From Bacteroidota bacterium (GTDB lineage: Bacteria; Bacteroidota; Bacteroidia; Chitinophagales; UBA10324): 5,022 nucleotides of DNA. Below the pieces are notes generated by a model. It was not told the DNA's origin. It worked only from the letters and a program-made list of their open reading frames with translations, and did no database searches. The DNA is taken from the NCBI GenBank assembly GCA_003455275.1, contig DMRR01000274.1, positions 1-5,022 on the forward strand, given 5' to 3'. A program made the position numbers and the translations under genes. Below, piece after piece: positions 1-5,022 of this stretch; the stretch's first letter is position 1, and every line of letters begins with the position of its first letter.

Positions 1-933
1 TTTTATGGCGGCGACAGTCTGGATGCCATGAGGCGGTTGAAATTATCCCATCACGGCTATCTTGTTGCGAGTGGCTATTCAAGAAGCTTGAATTTTCCTA
101 TGGTAAATCCGGTTGACGCAACAAATAATGGAAGTGCCGATGCGATTGTTATGAAGCTGGATATGGCCACCGGTTATCTTTTGAAGAGCACATATCTTGG
201 CGGATCAGCTTATGATGAACCCGTTGGAATTTCATTAGATCAGAACGGAAATATTTTTGTTGTAGGAACGACTGAAAGCAATAATTTTCCTTTAGCCAAT
301 CCATATCAAAATATTCTGAAGGGAACGAGTGATATCTTTCTTACAAAACTTAAACCCGACTTTACGCTTGATTGGTCAACCTATTTTGGCTGTACGAAAA
401 GTGATGATGGCAATGCAATAGCGGTTGACTCATTTGGAAATTGTGTTATAACTGGAACTACATCAAAAAATAATTACCCGACACTTAATGCATGGCAACC
501 TGTGTTTAAATTTCCTTCTGATGCTGTGATTTCGAAATTTAATTCAACAGGAGGATTGATGTGGTCAACTTATGCCGGTGGTTCAGGTTCTGAAGAAGGA
601 GTAGCCGTTGCATTTGATAAATATGGAAATGTTTTGGCAACCGGGTACACAATGAGTTCAACATTTCCGGTTTTGAATCCTTTACAACAAAATTTATCAG
701 GAACGAAGGATGCATTTGTTATTCGACTGAATAAATATGGAGCCGGACTCATTTCCACATACTATGGCGGAAGCGGAAGCGAAAGCGCACGGGCAATTGC
801 AGTTGACAAAGTAGGATCAGTTTATGTTATAGGTTCAACCAGTAGCTATGATTTGTATCTAAAAAATCCAATTCAATCTGCTAACGGAACCCTTGCAGAT
901 AACGGAAGCGATGCGTTTATCTTAAAGATGAAT
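1..933 (+). repeat. Five tandem SBBP-type beta-propeller repeats, 63-codon period
   Basis: The TY.GG landmark recurs at residues 64, 127, 190 and 253, with codons starting at bases 190, 379, 568 and 757. Three consecutive units are therefore exactly 63 codons (189 bases) long. The window opens inside an earlier unit (FYGGDSLDA) whose offset is one codon different, and the last unit is slightly longer before DAFILKMN. Each unit carries a VD..G..(Y/V)..G strand, an FP..NP..Q segment and a (S/D)DAF(V/I)..L strand, as in SBBP (seven-bladed beta-propeller-related) repeats. More units are expected upstream of the window. DNA identity between units is only partial, so these are old, diverged repeats and not a recent expansion. 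Confidence 0.85.
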
Positions 934-2472
934 TATGCAATGGTCAGCAAACCAATCATAACTGTTACTGGCGGAAATCCAAAATGCTATCTAACTGATT
1001 CAGTAAAGCTCACCAGCAATATTCCCTATGGAAATCTTTGGAGCACCGGTTCGTTAGATTCTTCAATCAATACGAATTTGACCGGAACATTTTATGTGAC
1101 TCAAACCGATTCAACAGGCCTGGGCATATCATCAGATAATATTTCAATAACAAATAATCCTGTTGCTTACTTTTCATTTGATTCAACTTCAAAAGTTATT
1201 TGTTACGGAAATGCAGATACACTGACAGCGCCTTTTATGGCCGGGGTAAATTATCAATGGACAGGCCCTGTAGGTTTTACATCTAATATTCAAAATCCAA
1301 TTTTGAGTGATTTGAATGAAGTCAATATGGGTGTTTATCAGTGTGTGGCACTTAATGGAAACTGTTCGCGGGTTATAAAAAAAATTAATCTGCTTGCGCT
1401 TGCCAATATTCAAGAGCCAACCAACACAACATATAGCGGAGAAGTATGTACCGGAAATTCTTTTACACTATTAACTGATTTCAAACCCGGAATGCAGTAT
1501 AACTGGTCAGGACCAAATGGTTGGACTTCAAATCTGCAAAACCCAACCATTACAAACGCTCAATCCAATTCTGCAGGAGTTTATTCGTTATTTCTTTCTT
1601 CTATGAATTGCCAAAGCAATTCTCAATCTGTTCAGGTAATTGTTGATACTCCTCCGGTATCTGATGCAGGTCAGGACTTATATGTATGCAATGGAACCAA
1701 CGCTGTAACTATGGATGCAACAAATCCTGCGGCAGGACTGGGAAGTTGGACCTATTCAGGAACAACTCAGCTTCACATCGTTTCACCTAATGATCCCAAC
1801 TCGCAAATTACAAATATTTCTTCAGCCACTAATCAGTTGAAATGGACAGTTAGTAATGGCACCTGTACTCCGGCGCAAGACATTGCAATAATTAAATATA
1901 CATCGAGCCCAAATTTTGGTTGCATAAAACCTGTAAATCTTTACAGTGTTGTAAACGGAAACAGTGTAACTCTAACCTGGTCAAACTGCACGATTGCGGA
2001 TCAGTATTATGTCCGATACATTTTAGGCTCGGTATCGAAGAAGAAGTACACCACAGCTCACGGAACTATTATTAATAACCTGGCACCCGGAACCTATTAC
2101 TGGAATGTTAAACCTAAATGCAGTGGAGTGTGGACCAGCCAATGGTCAGTTACAAAATCATTTACCATTCTTCCGCCAAGAGATGAAGATGAAACAGAAT
2201 CTTCAAGCGAGAATTTGGGAAGTCAGCTTTCAATCTTTCCCAATCCCGCAAATGATTTGATAAGTATTTCATTTGATGTTCAGCACGAATCAAATTATCA
2301 GTTTAAAGTATTTGACCTTTCCGGAAAAGAAATTATTTCGATGAATAAACATTTTGAAGAAGGTGAGTGGATTGAACCACTTTACATTTCACAGCTCAGT
2401 TCAGGAATGTATATATTCTGTTTGAAGAGTGAAGATGGAACATTCATTACGCGAAAATTCATTAAGCTGTAA
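1..2472 (+). CDS. Large exported SBBP-repeat / Ig-like / FN3 protein with T9SS type A sorting domain (5'-truncated)
   Basis: The frame is open from the first base, so the true start and signal peptide lie outside the window; 823 residues are visible (residue 1 = bases 1-3). The ATG at 28 is inside a repeat unit and is not a plausible start. Seen in order: five SBBP-type repeats (about 1-310) with the recurring pattern TY.GG....D....I.VD..G...V.GTT.S..FP; an Ig-like module (about 318-385); two similar Ig-like modules (about 395-466 and 480-549), each with a Y.W.GP.G(F/W)TSN(I/L)QNP core and a GVY strand; a PKD/Ig-like module opening PPVSDAGQD (about 551-633); an FN3-like module (about 641-724) with VTLTWS and LAPGTYYW; an acidic, Ser-rich linker; and a T9SS type A domain (743-823) starting LSIFPNPANDL. 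Known for the family: such tails direct export through the outer membrane and surface attachment or release. Inference: a surface or secreted adhesin-like structural protein; no catalytic domain or ligand can be named. Confidence 0.9.
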   Translation, partial: FYGGDSLDAMRRLKLSHHGYLVASGYSRSLNFPMVNPVDATNNGSADAIVMKLDMATGYLLKSTYLGGSAYDEPVGISLDQNGNIFVVGTTESNNFPLANPYQNILKGTSDIFLTKLKPDFTLDWSTYFGCTKSDDGNAIAVDSFGNCVITGTTSKNNYPTLNAWQPVFKFPSDAVISKFNSTGGLMWSTYAGGSGSEEGVAVAFDKYGNVLATGYTMSSTFPVLNPLQQNLSGTKDAFVIRLNKYGAGLISTYYGGSGSESARAIAVDKVGSVYVIGSTSSYDLYLKNPIQSANGTLADNGSDAFILKMNYAMVSKPIITVTGGNPKCYLTDSVKLTSNIPYGNLWSTGSLDSSINTNLTGTFYVTQTDSTGLGISSDNISITNNPVAYFSFDSTSKVICYGNADTLTAPFMAGVNYQWTGPVGFTSNIQNPILSDLNEVNMGVYQCVALNGNCSRVIKKINLLALANIQEPTNTTYSGEVCTGNSFTLLTDFKPGMQYNWSGPNGWTSNLQNPTITNAQSNSAGVYSLFLSSMNCQSNSQSVQVIVDTPPVSDAGQDLYVCNGTNAVTMDATNPAAGLGSWTYSGTTQLHIVSPNDPNSQITNISSATNQLKWTVSNGTCTPAQDIAIIKYTSSPNFGCIKPVNLYSVVNGNSVTLTWSNCTIADQYYVRYILGSVSKKKYTTAHGTIINNLAPGTYYWNVKPKCSGVWTSQWSVTKSFTILPPRDEDETESSSENLGSQLSIFPNPANDLISISFDVQHESNYQFKVFDLSGKEIISMNKHFEEGEWIEPLYISQLSSGMYIFCLKSEDGTFITRKFIKL
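1198..1674 (+). repeat. Two tandem, diverged Ig-like modules within the exported protein
   Basis: Two modules share the same order: a Cys near the start (ICYGN, VCTGN), a core Trp in YQW/YNW, the loop TGPVGFTSNIQNP versus SGPNGWTSNLQNP, a GVY strand and a second Cys (GNC, MNC). The core Trp residues are 82 codons (246 bases) apart. The Cys pairs are placed to form an intradomain disulfide, as is usual for exported Ig folds. They look like an internal duplication that has since diverged. Boundaries are approximate. Confidence 0.7.
2227..2469 (+). other. T9SS type A C-terminal sorting domain (region of the exported protein)
   Basis: The last 81 residues match the type A C-terminal signal of the type IX secretion system: LSIFPNPANDLISISFD, then a YQFKVFDLSGKEI strand, a SQLSSGMYIFCL strand and the terminal RKFIKL. 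Family knowledge: the domain is recognised by the outer-membrane T9SS translocon and is normally cleaved during export. The match to this layout is unambiguous and is the strongest phylum marker in the window. The machinery genes themselves are not present here. Confidence 0.92.
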
Positions 2473-3753
2473 TCACAGAACTTCAGCAACGACAAAAGTG
2501 CTTCCGCCAATAAAAATTAAATCTTTGACGGAAGCATTTTTTTTTGCGGCTTCATAAGCAAGATTTACTGATGAAAATTTTTTGCCGGTAAGCCCAAAAT
2601 TTTTTGCATCGCTCAATAAAATTTTTTCATCTAATCCTCTCGGCAAATCAGGTTTACAGAAATAGTATGTAAAGTTTTTCGGGAGCAGTTTCAGAATTTT
2701 AATTCGGTCTTTATCACTCACCATCCCGAAAACAAAATGAACTTTATCTTTTTTCAGCGATCGAATTTGTGAAAGTGTTATTCGGATTCCGGCTTCGTTG
2801 TGCCCGACATCAGCAATGGTAAGAGGCGCAGAATTCAAAACCTCCCATCTTCCGCGCAGTCCTGTTTTTGATTTTACATTTTGCAAACCATCTGCAAGAT
2901 CTGAATCAGAAATTCTGAATTTCTTTTTTCGCAATTTATCAATTGATGTAAGAATGGTGAGCAGATTTTTCTGCTGATAAATTCCTGTTAAATCAAGCTT
3001 GAAATCTTTCTTTTTCTTTCCGGCAATCACAGAGATGATCTGAGTGTTATTACTCACAATTGAATTTGTGATAAAATATTTTTCGCTGGCAAAGGCGATT
3101 TTGCTTTTCATCAGTGCCGCTTTTTGTTCAAACACTTTTTGCGTCAGCGGATTTTTTTCTCCGATCACCACAGGAACATTGCTTTTAATTATTCCAGCTT
3201 TTTCTGCTGCAATTTTCTTGAGCGTTTTACCAAGTAGTTCTTTATGATCAAAAGAAATATTGGTGATGATGGAAAGAACCGGAGTAATAACATTGGTTGA
3301 ATCGAGCCTTCCGCCAAGTCCGGTTTCAATCACAGCGATGTCTACATTTTCTTCTGCAAAAAAATTAAATGCAAGTCCAACGGTCCATTCAAAGAACGAA
3401 GGTTTTATTTTTTCAAACTGTGTTGAATATTTTTTTACAAATGCAATTACATTTTTTTCAGGAATCATTTTGCCATTGATTCTGATTCGCTCCCTGAAAT
3501 CTTTTAGGTGAGGAGAAGTGTAAAGTCCTGTTTTGTATCCCGCTGTTTGAAGAATGGCAGCGAGCGAATGTGATACTGAACCTTTGCCATTTGTTCCGGC
3601 AATATGAATGCTCTTGAATTTATTGTGTGGATTGCCGAGCAGTTTGCAAATCGCAATGGTGTTATTCAAATCTGCTTTGTACGCTGCCGCACCGATGCGA
3701 TGAAACATCGGAAGCTGCGAATACAAGTAGTCAAGTGTCTGAGAATAATTCAT
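2473..3753 (-). CDS. folC: Bifunctional dihydrofolate synthase / folylpolyglutamate synthase
   Basis: A complete 426-residue member of the Mur-ligase family, of normal FolC length. It is a cytosolic, ATP-dependent enzyme that adds L-glutamate to dihydropteroate to make dihydrofolate, and in most bacteria also extends the polyglutamate tail of folates. Visible motifs: the ATP-binding P-loop AGTNGKGSV (52-60), TSPHL (79-83), the ETGLGGRLDSTN block (143-154), ITNISFDH (163-170), EKAGIIK (184-190; Lys185 is at the position carbamylated in characterised relatives), LRGRWEVL (299-306), DVGHNEAG (315-322), FGMVSDKD (342-349) and the C-terminal GGSTFVVAE (416-424). The start is the ATG at 3753, giving the family's usual N-terminal helix before the P-loop; no clear Shine-Dalgarno site precedes it, as is common in Bacteroidota. 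It faces the exported-protein gene tail to tail: its TGA (2475-2473) touches the neighbour's TAA. Whether both activities are present cannot be read from sequence alone. Confidence 0.95.
   Translation of the reverse strand: MNYSQTLDYLYSQLPMFHRIGAAAYKADLNNTIAICKLLGNPHNKFKSIHIAGTNGKGSVSHSLAAILQTAGYKTGLYTSPHLKDFRERIRINGKMIPEKNVIAFVKKYSTQFEKIKPSFFEWTVGLAFNFFAEENVDIAVIETGLGGRLDSTNVITPVLSIITNISFDHKELLGKTLKKIAAEKAGIIKSNVPVVIGEKNPLTQKVFEQKAALMKSKIAFASEKYFITNSIVSNNTQIISVIAGKKKKDFKLDLTGIYQQKNLLTILTSIDKLRKKKFRISDSDLADGLQNVKSKTGLRGRWEVLNSAPLTIADVGHNEAGIRITLSQIRSLKKDKVHFVFGMVSDKDRIKILKLLPKNFTYYFCKPDLPRGLDEKILLSDAKNFGLTGKKFSSVNLAYEAAKKNASVKDLIFIGGSTFVVAEVL
2494..2545 (+). terminator. Intrinsic terminator of the exported-protein gene, lying inside the 3' end of folC
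   Basis: A perfect 8-bp inverted repeat, TGCTTCCG (2499-2506) and CGGAAGCA (2529-2536), is followed by nine T residues (2537-2545). The stem can extend by a G-U pair and four A-U pairs using 2494-2498. The loop is 22 bases, longer than usual but AT-rich. It begins about two dozen bases after the plus-strand stop codon, the right place and orientation to end that transcript. On the minus strand the same hairpin is followed only by C and four T residues, so termination of folC transcripts before the folC stop should be weaker. The DNA also encodes the folC residues around NASVKDLIFIGGST. Confidence 0.7.
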
Positions 3754-3921
3754 TCAAGCAGCAATAATAATTTTCGCAAAAAAGGTTGTTCAAATAGTTT
3801 TTCAATAATTAGCATGTTGGGATTTGTTTTGATTTCCAAATGGATTTTTTTTTTCAATGATGAGTTTCGCAGAGAAGATTAACAGGTGTTCTGATTCTTC
3901 TATTAATGATTGGTCTATTTT
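3754..3921. other. AT-rich stretch between the flavoprotein remnant and folC, no confident gene
   Basis: By hand count this 168-base stretch is about 29% G+C, against about 38% in the flavoprotein remnant beside it. On the minus strand the remnant's frame stays open for 39 codons after its stop (3921-3805), and a second frame, offset by one base, is open from about 3879 to a TGA at 3752-3750 that overlaps the folC ATG as ATGA. The two meet at a run of ten A residues (T at 3845-3854 on the plus strand). That second frame contains a 21-codon ATG-started reading frame (3815-3750) rich in Leu, Ile and Lys. I recognise no family in any of these readings. It must carry whatever promoter or leader folC uses, unless folC is co-transcribed with asnB, but I see no convincing Bacteroidota-type -33/-7 promoter pair. 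Confidence 0.5.
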
Positions 3922-4098
3922 TTAGATTTCCTTGTATCTGAAATCAAGAAAAAAATTTTCATATGTGACCGCGCGTATTACCCCGCCACAAAAAGTTTCT
4001 TTCTCTATGATGGTAACTTCTTTCCCTGCTTTCAACAATGAGTATGCAGCAGATAATCCTCCTGCACCTGCACCAAGAACCAGAATTTCAGTTTTCAT
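3922..4098 (-). pseudogene. N-terminal remnant of an FAD-dependent oxidoreductase (protoporphyrinogen oxidase / UDP-galactopyranose mutase-like)
   Basis: A 58-codon frame from ATG (4098-4096) to TAA (3924-3922). The first 53 residues are a textbook FAD-binding Rossmann start: a hydrophobic beta strand ILVLGAGAGGLSAAY with GxGxxG at Gly9, Gly11 and Gly14, a helix, then a second strand VTIIEKE whose Glu32 would bind the FAD ribose, followed by CGGVIRAVTYENFFLDF, as in flavoproteins of the amine-oxidase superfamily. Relatives usually continue with a GGHRF-like or similar segment and total roughly 400-500 residues. Here the similarity ends at residue 53, and RYKEI precedes the stop. No later part of such an enzyme is visible in any frame before folC. 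The start lies 9 bases after the asnB-like stop, so it was probably the next gene in that operon. A functional small protein is unlikely, because substrate and most FAD contacts are missing. Family identity at the superfamily level is firm; the precise subfamily is a guess. Confidence 0.8.
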
Positions 4099-4107
4099 TC
4101 TTGGATA

Positions 4108-5022
4108 TTATTTCATCCCGAAAATTTTCATCCACGCAGCGAAACTGACAAACTTCAGTGTCCTGTAATTCTCCGGCTTGGATGGATTATGGAAAAGTTT
4201 ATCAAAATTTTTCAACAACAAATTCACATTGATAAAATCACTCAGCTCAGCAGTAAAGTAAGACCTGAATTGTTCGCGTGATTCACTCATCCATTTATTA
4301 TTCGGACTTGCAAATCCCATTTTGTCATGACGATTGTAAATCGCTTTCGGAATAATATCCTTTACGGACTCACGAAGCAGATGCTTGCTTCTTGCATTCC
4401 TGATTTTGTATGTGCCGGCAATGCTGAATACATATTCTATCAGGGGAACATCATCAGCAAAGGGAGTTCGTGATTCAACAGAATGAATCATTCCATTCCT
4501 GTCTTCGCGAAGCAAAAGTTCTTTCAGATAATTTCCGTTGAAATCATTTTGAAGTGTTTCATTCAGGGAAGAAGTAAATATTTTTTGTTCCCATCGGTCA
4601 CGATACTGCCGAAGCAAATCGGGATTTACATTTTTCAGTTCTGTGAAGAATATTTTTTTCAGCGAAAGAGATTTGCCCTGTTCCACTCTTCGTTTGAGAC
4701 GAAGCCGCGTCAGGAAATTTTTACCGTTAAGTTGTTCAAAATATTTTTTCTCTTCTGAGTATTCTTTTTGCTGAGAGTTGCTTTTGTATTCATTGAGCAG
4801 GCTTAACTCATATTGTTTATATCCACCGAATAATTCATCGCCACCCTGGCCATCTAATAAAACTTTTACTCCGGATTCTTTTGCCAATTGCATGACTCTA
4901 TAGTGTGCATAAGAACTCGTAGACCAGATAGGAACATCATGGGCATATATCAGTTTCTCAAAGTCGGCCGCAAAATCTTTTTGAGTAGGAAAAACACGAT
5001 GCCATTTTGTTTTTGTTTTATC
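4108..5022 (-). CDS. asnB: Asparagine synthetase (glutamine-hydrolysing) type amidotransferase, C-terminal part
   Basis: The frame is open to the right edge, so 304 C-terminal residues are visible and the N-terminal glutaminase domain and the SGGxDS ATP-pyrophosphatase motif lie outside. The ATG at 4893 is internal: conserved synthetase sequence such as WHRVFPTQKDFAADFEKL and SSYAHYRVMQLAKESGVKV runs upstream of it in frame. Key motifs: LLDGQGGDELFGGY (about 55-68), LLREDRNGMIHSVESRTPF (about 170-188), the segment YKIRNARSKHLLRE and RHDKMGFASPNNKWM (about 231-245), which are hallmarks of the synthetase domain. The family forms an acyl-adenylate from aspartate or a related carboxylate and transfers glutamine-derived ammonia to it. 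It ends with TAA at 4110-4108, 9 bases before the flavoprotein remnant, suggesting one operon. Alternatives: housekeeping asparagine synthesis, or a paralogue amidating a sugar acid or peptide in a surface-polysaccharide locus; the visible part cannot separate these, so the symbol denotes the family. Confidence 0.9.
   Translation of the reverse strand, partial: DKTKTKWHRVFPTQKDFAADFEKLIYAHDVPIWSTSSYAHYRVMQLAKESGVKVLLDGQGGDELFGGYKQYELSLLNEYKSNSQQKEYSEEKKYFEQLNGKNFLTRLRLKRRVEQGKSLSLKKIFFTELKNVNPDLLRQYRDRWEQKIFTSSLNETLQNDFNGNYLKELLLREDRNGMIHSVESRTPFADDVPLIEYVFSIAGTYKIRNARSKHLLRESVKDIIPKAIYNRHDKMGFASPNNKWMSESREQFRSYFTAELSDFINVNLLLKNFDKLFHNPSKPENYRTLKFVSFAAWMKIFGMK

Noticed and set aside
28..30. 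ATG as the start of the exported-protein gene
   Set aside because: Codons 1-27 continue the same SBBP repeat (FYGGDSLDA) in frame, and no signal peptide follows the ATG; the gene begins outside the window.
1..933. Recent tandem duplication or transposon-like repeats
   Set aside because: Units are similar at protein level but poorly conserved in DNA, with no terminal inverted repeats or target duplications; they are protein-domain repeats.
3750..3815. 21-codon minus-strand reading frame overlapping the folC start by ATGA, as a leader peptide
   Set aside because: No Shine-Dalgarno site, no recognisable attenuator hairpins and a simple Leu/Ile/Lys composition expected by chance in AT-rich DNA; kept only as part of a finding.
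3604..3882. Plus-strand open frame overlapping the folC start and the AT-rich gap
   Set aside because: Most of it is antisense to clearly coding folC sequence and its protein resembles no family I know; the part in the gap is low-complexity and AT-rich.
3873..3901. Inverted repeat AGAAGA / TCTTCT as a hairpin or operator
   Set aside because: Only six base pairs with a 17-base spacer and no T tract after it; expected by chance in this composition.
3754..3921. Bacteroidota-type promoter (TTTG at -33, TAnnTTTG at -7) for folC
   Set aside because: Several TTTG and TATTTG fragments occur on the minus strand, but no pair has both the right sequence and the right spacing.
3857..3925. Short plus-strand frame beginning MMSFAEKINRC
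   Set aside because: Only 22 codons, no ribosome-binding site and no family resemblance; probably chance.
3932..4168. Plus-strand open frame opposite the flavoprotein remnant and the end of the asnB-like gene
   Set aside because: The minus strand carries recognisable Rossmann and synthetase sequence here; the plus-strand translation is a shadow.
4891..4893. ATG as the start of the asparagine synthetase gene
   Set aside because: Conserved synthetase sequence continues upstream in frame to the window edge, and a protein starting here would lack the ATP-binding motif and glutaminase domain.

Overview
This window most likely comes from the chromosome of a member of the Bacteroidota (old name Bacteroidetes), probably an environmental or uncultured one. 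The evidence is an AT-rich sequence, starts without clear Shine-Dalgarno sites, and a large secreted protein that ends in a type IX secretion (T9SS) type A C-terminal sorting domain, a system confined essentially to this phylum. I cannot resolve the order or genus.

Layout. Positions 1-2472 (+) hold the 3' part of a gene for a large modular exported protein: five SBBP-type beta-propeller repeats, a series of Ig/PKD-like modules, a fibronectin-III-like module, an acidic linker and the T9SS sorting tail. Its stop codon directly abuts, with no base between, the stop codon of a convergent gene at 2473-3753 (-). That gene encodes a complete FolC (dihydrofolate/folylpolyglutamate synthase). A strong intrinsic terminator for the plus-strand gene (2494-2545) lies inside the last codons of folC, antisense to its conserved C-terminus.

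Upstream of folC on the minus strand is a 168-base, very AT-rich stretch (3754-3921) with no confident gene. Before it is a 58-codon fragment (3922-4098, -) encoding only the N-terminal Rossmann FAD-binding part of a flavin oxidoreductase of the protoporphyrinogen-oxidase/UDP-galactopyranose-mutase type. This is best read as a truncated pseudogene. Nine bases upstream of it ends an asparagine synthetase (AsnB-type) gene (4108-5022, -), which is open at the right edge of the window.

How the genes relate. The asnB-like gene and the flavoprotein fragment look like the tail of an operon, possibly the end of a surface-polysaccharide locus, where amidotransferases of this kind are often found. The decayed flavoprotein marks a rearrangement or deletion point next to the housekeeping gene folC. 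The T9SS-exported protein is an independent, oppositely oriented transcription unit. I saw no tRNA, rRNA, CRISPR array, insertion sequence or phage gene. Nothing here amounts to a clearly new system. The most noteworthy points are the truncated flavoprotein, the terminator embedded in folC, and the exact 63-codon periodicity of the propeller repeats.
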